Positions 14,301 to 24,222 of a DNA stretch of 64,000 bases are shown here, one piece after another. The translations under genes were made by a program, and so were the position numbers. Within the stretch, counting starts at the first letter, position 1, and every line of letters begins with the position of its first letter. The notes under the pieces were generated by a model. That model saw only the letters and a program-made list of their open reading frames with translations, made no database searches and had not been told where the DNA came from. The DNA is from Diadema setosum (lineage: Eukaryota; Echinodermata; Echinoidea; Diadematoida; Diadematidae), in assembly GCF_964275005.1 (NCBI RefSeq), contig NC_092706.1:22971187-23035186 (forward strand), written 5' to 3'.

Positions 14301-17300
14301 GACAGGACGGACGAGCAGTAGCGCCACCCGTCCACAGCCTCCACCATCCCAGCCCAATGTATACCCGGGAGTGTCTCTTCCAAACTCAACAGCAGCGTCT
14401 ATGCCTGGGCAGCCTCATGGTGCTTACTCCCAGGGTGGCATTCCTACGTCAGGCGCACACCTTCCCCCTGGCTCTGCGGCTAATGCTCCCACTCCATTTA
14501 CTGATGCAACAAGAGGAGCTGCAATACCACCAGGAGTTTCGAGTGCTCCGCAAATGAGTATGGCTCAGCCAGGAATTGCAGGTGCCCCGCAGCAGTACGT
14601 GATGCCAAACAATCTTGGCGGTCGTCCAGTGGCTGCAGTTCCAGCATCAGGTGCTGGACAGAAAGGCCCTGTCCCCTCTTCTCAGCACCCTGTGCCATCC
14701 TGCTCTCAGCTCCCGAATCAGATTCCCCACATGCCACCTCAGAATGTATCTCAAAGCCCACAGCAGTCTCCCAGTCGCCACGGCATGGTCCCACAACACC
14801 CTGCTGCTGCCATGACCAGGCAGGACAGCTTTTCCAGTAACACGAGTCAAAGTCCAGTGCATGTGCCACAGCCAGTGCCTTTGGGAGGCTACGTGCAGCC
14901 AGTGGCAGGGATGACACCACCGATGCAAGCACCTGCCTCGGGTCATCCAGGGACACCTCCCACACATGGCACAGATGCGAGATATCCACCAGTTGTACCA
15001 AACCAGGCTTACAAACAGCAACAGCAGTTTAGTCAGAACCAAGCTGTGCCACCTCCATCTAGTACACTGCAATCTCAGCAAGGCCCCCAAGCAACTCCCA
15101 GTCCAGTAGCACCCCAGGCACAGGTGGGACAAACCATGACAGGACCACAGGTGCTGTCATCAGTACCAAATCAATCTCAGCTGGCGCATGGTGTTCCTCC
15201 AGCATCATTGCCAAACCAGCAGCTGCAGCAGCCACCTCCCATGTATGGGTCCAAGGAGCATGTTGCTGCCAAAGCTGCCAGTATGGGCCTGTCCTCTCAG
15301 TCACCACACCCTGGAAATACTGCACAGAATATTCCTCCTTCTGCATACTCTTCTGCCCATTTGCCAAGTTCCACTAATACGACTGCCAGCAACATGCCAG
15401 GATACGTTCCACAGAATCAAGTTCCTGCTGGACAGCATAGTTCTGATCCTAGAAATATTCCAAGGCAAATCAACGCAGCTCCATCAAATAGTGGCCAAGG
15501 TGCCCCTGGACAGATTACAGGAACAGGTTCATACCCCAGTGGTGGTGCACAGGTAGGAAACATCCATATGCCATCTCAGTTAGGAAATCCACAACATCAA
15601 GTGCATGCCCAACAGGGGCAATGGCACCAGCAGCAATATATTGGGCAGCAACAGTCGCAGCAACCACGGACACCTGCTCCAGCAGCTGGTCAGCCCACTC
15701 CAAATGTTCCTCATCTTCAACAACAGGGCCATCAAGGACTGCAACCACAACCTGGTACTTCTCAAGCACCACAGCAGCAAATCATGCCACATCAACCACA
15801 ACAGCAGCAGCCAGGATACCCCACTGCAACTTGTCAGAAGCCATTGGCGCAGCAAACCTTCCCACCTCAAAACTATCCTCAAGTTCAGGGTTCACATGGC
15901 CAGCAAATACCAGTATCTCAGCCACATTTGAGTGGAACCCCTCAGCAACTACATCCTGTGCAGCCAGCACAGCAGGATTCAGGTTTCTCTCATTCACCTC
16001 AGCAGTTACATCAGCAACATCCTCAACAACCACAGCAACATCAACACCAGCTGCAGAACCAACAACAGCCACAACCGCAGCAGCAGCAGCAGCAGCAGCA
16101 ACCACAACAACCACAGCAACCACAACAACCGCAACCTCTACAACAGCAGCCAGGGTATCAGGTCCCAAAGTCCCTACCCACTCATACTCCACACACTATG
16201 TCGCAACAACAACCACAACACCAACAAGTGTACCAGCAACATCAACTGCAGAATAATTATCCTCAGCAAGGGTATAACCAGGTTCCTCAACCTGTAAGTC
16301 AACAAGCTCCACAAATACCATATTCCCATGGCCAACCACCAACATCCATTGGACAACAAATCACTTCTACTAGCAAACAAGACATGCAGCCCAGGCAATC
16401 ACAGGGACATACCCCAATGAACAGTGGTTCACCTCACGTTGCTGGTCAAACAAATCATCAAAACATTGTCAGACCTGTACTGAACCAGCCTTATCAATCA
16501 AGCCAACAGCAGCCAGCGCAGATGCAACATCAAATTCAAACACATCACCAACAATCGCAGCACCAGCAATATCCGCAACAGCAAGTGCAGCAACCTCAAC
16601 AACGCTATCCCCAGCCACAAGTACAACAACAGCAACAACAATATCCACAGCAGCAGACACAGTCACCACAACAAACCTATCAGCAGCAGCAGCCTAATTC
16701 CATGCAGCCTGGTGTACCACAAGGGCAACAGCAGGGATTTTCTCCACAACATGTGCCCCGACCACAACAGCCGTATCACCAGCAACAGATGCCAAACAAT
16801 CAGTTTGTCCAGCATCCACGAATGCCACCACCAAACCAGGCCTATGTTGCCCAGCGTAACGCAAATACCACGTTCCCGTCAAGTCCCCAGCAGCCTTTGC
16901 AGCAGCGTCCCATGCAGCCAGTCAACCCTGTGCAGCAGATCAGCCAGCAACAGAACTTTGAACAGCAGAGGTTGACTCAACCGGTATTGCAGCCAATGAA
17001 GCCTGGTAACAAGCCAGCAACTGACCTTCTGTCTACAAGTCCAGATAGACAAAATCAGCCTCTAAAAGATGTCCTTGCACCTCAGACTGCCCCTGCCTCT
17101 TCAGAAGGGGTTCCGTCACTAGCTGATCCTACTTCAAATGTCTCTGTTCTTGCTAGTATTGAGATGCAGCCCAGCAACATTCCACTGACTCAGCCTCAAG
17201 GCGCGGCCATCCAGGCACCGCTATCCAGTACCAACATGGTGCCGACAACAGTTGCGACAACAGCAACCGCAACAGCTTCAACGTCGTCCACCACAGAGCT

Positions 17301-20300
17301 GTTGGCATCTTTGAAATTACAGCCGGCCCTGTCAACCCCACCGGCTGCAGCATCGCCAACACCTGTGTCCAGCGGGCAGCAACTGCCTCCATCCGGTGGT
17401 GCGTTGCTCTCAGGAAACAACCTGGCAACGCGGCAGGCAGTGCCACAGGCGCCAGAGGCAAAGTTGGCAGCAGGGTCAACTGTGGGAGATGGGAGACTGG
17501 CAGAGAATGATCCATACGCTAACAAAGACTGCCTGGATAAGTTTGTGGAGGAGGTGGATAGATTAGACAAGTACGTGGAAGGGTTAAACAGGAAGATGCT
17601 GAGTGGGCCGACAGTTATTGACAGACTGTGGAAGGTAAGAGAAAATTACGCATTGTCAATTTTGCTATCTGTCTACTCTAATTTAAGTGATCATCATTCA
17701 CATCCCATTGAATATAAAACGGAGCTGTGTGTCATTTGCAATTAAATGCCATTATGCAATCTGTAATCGAATTAAACAATTTTTTTAACTATAGCATAAT
17801 CAGTTCTTGTTATAACTTTCCTTAGAATAAAGCTTATGTCTGTTTGATATTTGATATAATGTTTTTACTTGTTACATGAATTACATGTATCACTCAAGTA
17901 TCAGTTGCAAGCCTCATTTTCAAAGCTTTGATATGTTTGAGTGTATTTTTGTGTGTGTGTGTGTGTGTGGTCTTCAACATGTCCAGCAAAGTTCATCATT
18001 TCTATTAGATTGAGCCACATAGCAGACTTGTTAAATAATGTACCGTATGTCTCCCCTAAAAAATTACAACGGTACCTCCGCACTGATAACTTTTAAAATA
18101 GTGAATCAATCCAAGTACAATCTCAGGGTGTGAAACTATAGCTTATTACTCACATTTAAAAACAAACAAACAAACAAAAAACCCCACCAACATTCAATTT
18201 GCTTCAGTGTTCAAAGAGAAAGGAGGATTTTTTGTAGAGCATGTTAGGAACCCCTTCCCTCTCAAGTTCTGTTCATTGTGTTCATACATTAATATGCAGT
18301 TCCAAGAGCATCCAAGTGCTAAACTTGGAATAATCAAACCCATGACCTGCTTTACAGCAATCTACAGTTCTCTGTGACAACTTAACGAAATTGAATGGGG
18401 TTTTCTGTAAAATATAGCCAAGATGTAATATCTAAAGACCCTGAAAGAGCATGCAGATAGTTTAATCATATCGGAAAGTATCAATGCAAAAATCTGATTG
18501 TATTTTTTATTTTTTTTTTTCTGGGGGGGGGGGGGACGTACTGTATTTAAGACTCATATAGCAACCTTTTGTATGTCAAATTATTATCTTTTGCAAAGTT
18601 TTATTGATGTCACTGATATCCTCACAGTGTTCCAAGTCATTCTTTTACTTACAATAAATGCTGTGGATAGAAAATGTCATATGATAGAGGGTAGTATGAT
18701 TTCGTAGGAGGGGATATCGGGTCATTTTAGGGTGTATAAAAACAACAGTATAATCTGTGGGGGCATATAATTTCTTTCTTTTTTTTGGTAAAGTCTCTTT
18801 GAATTACTCTATAACTGTTCCTTTATACATTCACACAGGAACTTACTGATTACCAGGACCGTGAGACGCGACAGTTCTCCATCGCCATCGCCAGGTGCTA
18901 CTCAGTGAAAAATACGCATCCTGATATCATGCCATGTAAGTCAACAGCATAGTCTTTATATTGCAGAATATTTCCAGAATTTGCACCTGGCAACAGTAGG
19001 CCAGTGTACTGTCACAAGTCACGAGTTATGAGCTGTTCCTGCACTTCATTCCACACAGAATACATTCTATTACTGTATGGCCCCCCCCCCCCCCACCCCC
19101 CCCCCAAAAAAAAAAAAAAAAAAAAAAATTACACTGGGACCGACCAGCAATGATAACTTTAAAAATAGTGAATCAATCCAAATACATTTTCAGGGTATGA
19201 AACTATAATTTATTACCCATATCTTACAGAAAACCTCATCCGATTTGCTTCAGTGGTCAAAGAAAAATGAGGATCTTTGTAGAGCATGTCAAGAATCTCT
19301 TCCCTCCAAGTTCTGTCATTGTGTTCACACATTAATATGCAGTTCCAAGAGTGAAATTAAAATGCATACAGACATTCCTCATTTTACAGATGATGATTTT
19401 ACCTGATTGCATAAGTGAGGAATGGAAATATGTATAATGTTGGTATTTAATGTGCCTTGATCAAATATATGTTTTTAGGTCATATACACATACATGTAGC
19501 TGCAGTGAGTCAATTTCTAGAAGATACCCATGTGAGATTTGTCAGAGAGGACAGCCTGTTAAAACATGCTCCACAAGATATTTTATTGTGATTGAACAGA
19601 AGTTTGCATTTATAGACTAATTGTAGTCATTTGTTTGTAGCAAGGAGTAACTTCAGTGTCTCATTGTGTATGATGTCGTCACTGAATGTTTACCCACCCC
19701 CTCTCTCTGATCCTCACACTCACCCCTTGCCCCACTTAGCATGCCGAGTAAATTTCTTCTCTGTGACCATAACGTGTCGACGGTGATTCCCCCCTAATTT
19801 CTTGACAGATGACCACAACAGGGTGTGTCTACGAGGAGCAAGGGATGACTACATCAACGGTAGCTTCGTGCAGGACCTGGTCCCATCAGGCCCCTGCTTC
19901 ATCGCCACCCAGGCCCCGCTCCAGCGATCCGTGGCCGACTTCTGGCTGATGGTGTATGAGCAGCAGGCTTCTATCATTGTCATGCTACTCTCCAAGCCAG
20001 CTACAGGAACAGTGAGTTTTGGATATTCCAGATTTTGTTTGCTAAATGTATGATCAAACTGGCAATGACCAGTACTAGCAAAGTCAGATCTAACCTTTGA
20101 AGTGTATTTTATAGGAATAGGTAGTCTAAAAAGCCTGTTGCTACATCCTCGGGGGACATTTTTACATACATTTGAACACATTTACTAAATCTGCCTTTTC
20201 ACACTGTCTACCTCATTTGTCCACATCCAGGGTTCCTTCAATTTCGTCACCTACTGGCCAGAGGACCGAGGGGCACCCTTGAAGTTTGGTGACATTTCTC

Positions 20301-21303
20301 TCAGCCTGCAGTCCAAGCGGACGACAGACTACCACGTGGAGCGCATCATCCATCTCACACATCTACCCACGAGGCAGATGCGGACCATTACTCACCTCCA
20401 ATTCACAGCGTGGCCAGAGTTGTAAGTTCGTCATGATTCATACCTCATTGTCGTAGTTGTCTACTTTTTCACTCCTACGGAAGGGTTGAGAAGAATTGTC
20501 ATTTCTGTTCAGTTCAGAGTTCATTTATATCCAGGAAACAAGATAAGTAAGTACAAATAACATTTCAATCAATTTGATCATGCTGGGGGCACATCTCAAG
20601 AAGTTAAGATTGTGTTTCGAGTGGGCCCTGGGCATAAATGTGAAATCAGTGATATATGAAATTATGCTACTGTAAAAGTGGTTATTTTCATATGAGTAAT
20701 TTTTCATGCTCGGCTGGGTAAGATGAATTTTGTGTGCTTTTAATTCCGCGGAATCAAGACTTTTATTAGTGGAATATATGACGTGCAAAAATATTTGTGT
20801 GTTTTTAAGTTTGCCCTGGTTTTGCGATATGCGTGAAACTTTCCACACCGTGAAAATGTCCACTTTTACTTTTTCTCCCTGTCCTCTTTCACAGTGGTGT
20901 TCCAGCGACCCCCGGAGTTCTCCTTCAGTTCATCAGTGAAGTGCAGAACTATCACACCCAGCAACGGAAGCACCAGATCCCGCTGGTGGTACACTGTAGG
21001 TAGGTGATTCTTGCTATGAAGCCAGTTGTCACAGCTTTGGCTGATCTCGATCTGTTACTTAAAATTTTAAGGCCTTGGCTTCTTTGCTCCACTTGCCTAT
21101 TCTCCTTTCTTAAGAGAACAATGAAGACAGGAGCTGTTGGGGGGAAAATCCTTTATTCTACAGGGTAGCAGAAATTAAACTTTGATGGGTGGCAAGCAAC
21201 TGATACTGTATATGCCATATATTTTTGGCAAAGTTTGCAAGTCAGCTGCTGTTTGAGAATTTAAGAAGATGCAAAAATGTCAACTCTAATCCTGACACGA
21301 ATG

Positions 21304-21339
<36 letters not shown>

Positions 21340-24222
21340 GTGCATGTACTGGTACGCAGTACACATTAAACAAACAAGATGCGTGATAACATTGTATCCC
21401 ATGATCGTGAAATTAAACACTCGCAAAATTGTCAGAAAATACTGATTTTTGACCCCCCCCCCAAAAAAATTAGACTCGCCAAGTATATGGCCTATGCAGT
21501 ATATAGCTATTGTAATGGAAACCTCATATACTTGTAGAACTGTCAATCCGAATGTTGAATATGAACTTGACTCTGCATATGCCCATGTTCTCTGTCATAA
21601 TATATTTTACTTTGTTTTTACTCATGCAGTGCTGGGATTGATCGGACGGGAGTGTTCTGTCTCGTGTACACAGCCGTGCAGGAAATCAACCAGGGTCATG
21701 GCATAGCAGACATTCCGCAGATTGTCAAGAAAATGCGTCTGCAGAGGAAGTGGATGGTAACAGAAAAGGTGAGAAGAGGAAGAAGTTCAAAGTGTCTAGA
21801 TTAGACATGTCTGTTATTTCTTGGATTAAACCAGTGTCATGTTATTTCCTCAACCAGTTTCTCAAGCAGCAAAAAAAGCTTTGGTTGGATGGATAAAGTT
21901 ACAAGAGTAATGGGAGTGGATTTTGTTTGTCTGACTGCCTAAAATCCTGTTCTAAGTGACATCGCAAGACATTCAGGAAAAAAGAAAAGAAACATGTACT
22001 CTGTCATATAAACAACAGAAAATCAGGTGGGAACTTCTTGTGATTTTGATAAGAGTATGTGCGTCCTGTTTTGGTAAAAATTGTCAGAAAGCTTTTGTTT
22101 TTGGTAATGATTCCTTTTGTATTGCTTGTAATTCCAAATTGATTCTGATTACCATTCTGTAAAAGATAATATGACAATAATTGAACACATATAAAAATTG
22201 AGAAAGATGCTCGTAAAGGTATTTTTTGACTTAATTGAATTCAGTGTTAGGTTTTACATGCCTTAAATGTTTCTTTGCTTTTTCCAGGAACAACTCAAAT
22301 TCAGCTATGATGCGATCTTGTGCTATGCTCAGCATGCTCTAGCAAAGCGTAAGTGGATTTTCAACTCTTATCTTCTTATGTGCCCAAGCTATAAGATTAA
22401 TTTACAAAGATCTTTCTTGCAATATATACCATGTAGATAGATTTTGCATCATTTAATGTTTAGTGTCTATGTAGTGGGATTTGGTTTTCTGCCAGTGCTC
22501 GTTGGGACATAGAGTAATGCACAATTACTGTAACAATGCTAATTTTTATGCCTCCACCACGAAGTGTCGCCGGAGGTATTATCAAATTTCATTTGAGATA
22601 TTTCGCTGTCCTGGTGTTTCGTTAAAAGTTGCAAATTTTTCCTCCTATTTCAATCTGTATGTGTCAGAGCTGACCTTTTATGTATGTATTCAATGTGTAA
22701 AAGCAAAGAATAGGTAATTCAAGTGTCCCTGCAAAGGAGAGTTCAAATTAGACTTATGAAATGATTTGCTGCTGCTCAGAAAGATAGAAAGTCCAGAAAA
22801 GCATTGCAAAAAAATTGACTTGCAGTCAGTATGCCAGCACAGTATGTCATTTGTTGAAATGCAAACCTCATACAGATGTGGGAGTAGACCCTCCCAGGTC
22901 TTTAAGGGTATTGTTTACAATAATTGGGAGCAGCGATTCAAAAATGTTTGAGTTATCACATTTGATGCACATGTGTAGGTCAGTTGTATCACAAAACATC
23001 CTACCATTAAAAAAAGAAATTGCAATAAAGCCTGAAATTTAAGGACAGATCATTATTTTTCTCAATAAACCACATTACTGTAGACGGTTTATTCTAGAAA
23101 CAATTTAATTACCGGTACAACTATTGTTCACATTTTGTATATTTAACAATACTCAACATTGATTCTACTGATTAGAATTTTACATGGGTGCTTTCTATCC
23201 CTAACTCACATTTAAGAACTATTTTGAAGGACTAAAGCTGGGTTTCAGTTTCATCTGTAAATGGTGAAATAATGCCTTTAAGAATGGTATGAAGTCTGTA
23301 CTCTCACTTGTATCCACCAAGTGTTTTTATGATTCTGTTGGTTTCAGGTGGAATGTCCCAGAAGGCTGTAGCTCCAACCTCCCCTCTGGATGCCAAGATG
23401 AATCCATCGCGGCTGAATTCCTTTGATGTCATCATGGGATCCGACTGTGTAGACACACTGATTTCCCGCATCTCCAAGTTCAGCGTTAAGCCCAACCAGC
23501 CGTCAGGCATGCCAGAATCCCAAGTGGAAGCACTCAAGACCGCACCTACCACCACCACGGATGGAGCACCGGTGAGTGAGGTGCCACCTGCAACCGCAAC
23601 TGTAAGTGCATCTATGCCTGCACCATCGGTGGCACCGATGATTAATGCATCTGGGGATGGGACAGGGCTTGAGGGAGGGGATGTCCTAGAAGGAGGGCTG
23701 GTGTTCCAGGGCATCCCAGAACAGCCAGGGGTGGGGAATGACCAGGATGTCCAAAGTCACGTGCCCCAGGACACGCCTAGTGATGCTGCTAGTGGCACAC
23801 CCTCAGGGCCCAGCTCTTTCTCGTCCTCCCCAGCCCACCCCAGCCAGAAGCCCAAATCCCTGGACCAACTGCAGGCGAACAACCTGGAGGTGTTCTCGCA
23901 GACGCTGCAGAACTTTGTCGCACCGGATGTCGTGGAGTCCAGTACGAAGCAGGATGCCAGCGACACCGCATCCGATGGGGTGGGGTCACTGGATGGGTCA
24001 AACTCCTCTCTCCCCTCCATCCTGGCCGACCTCACGCCCCAGAACTTCTCCATCAAGGAGAAGGGGCAGTCAAAGCAGAGGGTGTCGAAGGCGGACTTTC
24101 TGGCCGGAACCAGTGGCCTGAAGGACAGTGTGGACAAGGCTGACCCCAGTGATCCTTTCAGCGGAATCGACCCTTTGTGGTCCCTTAAGTCAAAGGGCTC
24201 AGAGCAGCCTAAGCAGTCCTGA
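389..24222 (+). CDS. PTPN23: HD-PTP / tyrosine-protein phosphatase non-receptor type 23 homologue, 5' partial
   Basis: Nineteen exons join in phase: 389-520, 1899-2114, 4197-4301, 5564-5702, 7068-7248, 8254-8396, 9542-9633, 10410-10611, 12089-12249, 12915-13066, 13509-13696, 14087-17634, 18839-18935, 19809-20011, 20231-20421, 20895-20999, 21630-21768, 22288-22348 and 23348-24222 (TGA). They total 6930 nt and encode 2309 residues. All junctions are AG/GT and keep frame. The order Bro1, coiled-coil V domain, Pro/Gln-rich linker, PTP domain and conserved tail is diagnostic of HD-PTP, an endosomal ESCRT adaptor that binds CHMP4 and ESCRT-I and sorts ubiquitinated receptors. Roughly the first 95 residues lie upstream of the window. 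From memory the human protein is about 1636 residues; the excess here is nearly all in the linker. The gene is convergent with La. Confidence 0.95.
1266..1496. mobile_element. TACTGTA-family element in PTPN23 intron
   Basis: The right end CCACTTTTACAGTA is intact, and the left end AAAGTGGAAAAAAGTGGAAA is degenerate. The interior TTGATTCCGCGGAATTAAAA and GCGCGAAAATAAAAGCACAC matches the element at 20668-20870 in the opposite orientation. Small open frames over it are not genes. Confidence 0.6.
1863..1889. repeat. GT dinucleotide repeat upstream of a PTPN23 acceptor
   Basis: A GT run ends about 10 bp before the exon starting at 1899, in place of the usual pyrimidine tract. Comparable runs occur at 17951-17970, 21305-21338 (CA), 43205-43239 and 60360-60390. 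Confidence 0.85.
2145..2229. repeat. 85-bp palindromic element, TTAA-bounded
   Basis: It begins CCCGTTAAGGA and ends TCCTCAATGGG with TTAA on both sides (2141-2144, 2230-2233). Relatives lie at 11861-11944 (CCCGTTGAGGACGAG, TTAA at 11857 and 11945), at about 11679-11765 (degenerate) and at 30164-30208 (shortened, right TTAA mutated). All share a core with a GAGTATACTCGGG-like or GCTACAAC-like segment. No coding capacity; a non-autonomous DNA element is the simplest reading. Confidence 0.7.
2234..2987. mobile_element. piggyBac-type MITE, copy 1 (754 bp)
   Basis: The ends CCCTAACCAGGCC and GGCCTTTTTAGGG are inverted repeats, each followed by TTAA (2230-2233 and 2988-2991). Just inside, GGGGAGGGGTTGATTCAACC-type and CGAGGGGGGGTTGATTC blocks pair with each other. 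The AT-rich interior holds no transposase. TTAA target duplication plus CCCTA ends is the signature of piggyBac-superfamily elements. Confidence 0.8.
3079..3256. mobile_element. TACTGTA-family element, degenerate
   Basis: Starts near GCAAAAGTGGACATTTTTGT and ends ATTTCTGCTTTTACAAT. Internal AAGTAAAAGCATGCAAATTT is shared with the copy at 1266-1496. It lies about 90 bp right of the piggyBac-type MITE copy 1. Confidence 0.5.
4741..5312. mobile_element. Palindromic element family B, copy 1 (572 bp)
   Basis: TTAA flanks both ends (4737-4740, 5313-5316). The left arm (AGTGAAAAGATAAG... ATGTGGATTGAGTGAATGC) is the imperfect complement of the right arm (CTCAATCCACATGTGTATTA). Arms carry further paired blocks such as AGTAGAACACATCAGTGAAA and TACTGATGTGTTCTACT. 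A second copy is at 31087 to about 31640. No open frame is credible. Confidence 0.72.
5926..6652. mobile_element. piggyBac-type MITE, copy 2 (727 bp)
   Basis: It starts TTAA-CCCTAACAGGGCTGGG and ends CCCGCCTGATTAGGG. The inner GC blocks CAGAATCCGCCCCCCTCGAC and GGAATCCGCCCTCC, and the AT-rich interior with AAATACATAAGAAATTCTG, match the other copies. The right flank reads GTAT instead of TTAA, so that side of the target duplication has changed. It lies in the PTPN23 intron before exon 7068. Confidence 0.78.
7545..8063. mobile_element. Tc1/mariner-like MITE, CAGTCAAACCTGTC ends (519 bp)
   Basis: Terminal inverted repeats CAGTCAAACCTGTCT... and ...AGACAGGTTTGACTG are flanked by TA on both sides. 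A second inner pair (TCTATTGACCGATTC and GAATCGGTCAATAGCGG) gives the element a fold-back shape. TA duplication and CAGTC ends suggest a Tc1/mariner/pogo-type non-autonomous element. It sits in the PTPN23 intron between exons 7248 and 8254. Confidence 0.72.
9542..13696 (+). CDS. PTPN23: PTPN23 exons 7-11: coiled-coil V domain
   Basis: Five exons (9542-9633, 10410-10611, 12089-12249, 12915-13066, 13509-13696) encode about 265 residues rich in Lys, Glu, Gln and Leu with heptad character, for example EVEKKMQKLLDKVEEMKTQR and LTAQDNILRALTETNAAYAD. They match the V domain of HD-PTP/ALIX-type proteins, which in HD-PTP binds UBAP1 of ESCRT-I and ubiquitin. The last exon ends in a basic stretch (ERYRKRY) just before the linker, as in the vertebrate protein. 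An AG/GT-flanked 28-nt block at 10704-10731 was left out because including it would break the reading frame. Confidence 0.9.
9681..10214. repeat. Two adjacent inverted-repeat elements in a PTPN23 intron
   Basis: Arms ATATAGATGATGACT (9681-9695) and AGTCATCATCTGTTATAT (9842-9859) enclose a palindromic first element with TTTGAAATGCTATTGAGGGA pairing to TCCCGAAATAGCATTTCAAA. A second element runs from ATATGGGTTAGTCAATTGA (about 9862) to TTGACTAACCCATTTGATAT (about 10206) and holds a local hairpin AAGAGCGTA...TACGCTCTT. No coding sequence is seen. Confidence 0.6.
12540..12708. mobile_element. TACTGTA-family element in PTPN23 intron
   Basis: Starts ACTGTAAAACCAGAAATG and ends ATTTCGGTTTTTACAGTA, giving inverted ends of about 18 bp. 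The interior shows AATTCATGAAAGTTTGATGC-type segments shared with the copies at 25725 and 28735. Confidence 0.65.
14087..17634 (+). CDS. PTPN23: PTPN23 exon 12: giant Pro/Gln-rich linker and start of the PTP domain
   Basis: This single 3548-nt exon encodes about 1183 residues. It opens with PPQRPAAPKPATS, then carries two PSAP motifs (codons 14239-14250 and 14254-14265) of the kind bound by the TSG101 UEV domain. A long low-complexity part rich in Gln, Pro, Ser and His follows; its densest glutamine part lies around 16000-16160 and is coded by mixed CAG and CAA. Conserved islands return near the end: ATDLLSTSPDRQ (about 17018-17053) and NDPYANKDCLDKF leading to VIDRLWK. The equivalent linker in vertebrates is Pro-rich and binds TSG101 and SH3 proteins such as endophilin. 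The exon should be disordered except for its last 45 residues or so. Confidence 0.92.
18083..19351 (+). repeat. Duplicated 220-bp block flanking PTPN23 exon 18839-18935
   Basis: The blocks 18083-18309 and 19151-19351 are direct, diverged copies: both run TGATAACTTT(T)AAAATAGTG, AATCAATCCAA, ACTATA, TTTGCTTCAGTG, GTAGAGCATGT and ATTAATATGCAGTTCCAAGA in order. They lie in the introns on either side of a 97-nt phosphatase exon. The exon itself is not duplicated. Confidence 0.7.
18839..22348 (+). CDS. PTPN23: PTPN23 exons 13-18: tyrosine-phosphatase-like domain
   Basis: Six exons encode the PTP fold. Visible landmarks are RQFSIAIARCYSVKNTHPD, MPYDHNRVCLRGARDDYING (substrate-loop region), FIATQAPLQRSVADFWLMV, the general-acid loop TAWPEFGVP (split by the intron 20421/20895), the P-loop VHCSAGIDRTG (split by 20999/21630) and EKEQLKFSYDAIL (Q-loop region). 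The CX5R residues Cys and Arg are present, but the general-acid Asp of WPD is Glu, and the residue before the catalytic Arg is Asp where Gly is usual. Human HD-PTP also has WPE and carries Ser for Ala in its P-loop; this homologue keeps Ala. Catalytic competence is therefore uncertain. Confidence 0.94.
20668..20870. mobile_element. TACTGTA-family element in PTPN23 intron
   Basis: Starts TACTGTAAAAGTGGTTATTT and ends AAAATGTCCACTTTTACT. The interior TTTTAATTCCGCGGAATCAA matches the copy at 1266-1496 in inverse orientation. It ends about 25 bp before exon 20895-20999, so it contributes to the region upstream of that acceptor. Confidence 0.68.
22902..23281. mobile_element. TTAA-bounded element family C, copy 1
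   Basis: It runs from TTAAGGGTATTGTTTAC to GTGAAATAATGCCTTTAA. Shared internal blocks (ATCACATTTGATGCACATGT, ACTATTGTTCACATTTTGTA, TATCCCTAACTCACATTT) also occur at 32652-33017 (inverse orientation) and 43413-43762 (same orientation). There is no open frame. It lies in the PTPN23 intron before the last exon. Confidence 0.7.
23348..24222 (+). CDS. PTPN23: PTPN23 last coding exon: C-terminal tail
   Basis: The exon encodes 291 residues and the stop TGA at 24220-24222. It is acidic to neutral and rich in Ser, Pro, Gly and Thr, with conserved islands near the end: SLPSILADLTPQNFS, KQRVSKADFL and DPLWSLK. These match the tail of vertebrate HD-PTP in order and spacing. The acceptor is TTTCAG at 23342-23347, and the split Arg codon joins exon 22288-22348. 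The first in-frame ATG upstream (23308) lies in the intron and is not a start. Confidence 0.93.

Noticed and set aside
15515-16398. Several 70-210-aa frames on both strands inside the Gln-rich exon
   Set aside because: Shadows of the CAG/CAA-rich PTPN23 coding frame. Their Ala/Val/Leu or Ser/Asn/Thr composition mirrors the repeat codons read out of frame.
23304-24137. Antisense frames of 126-136 aa over the last PTPN23 exon
   Set aside because: They are complementary to a well-matched coding exon and have no independent similarity.
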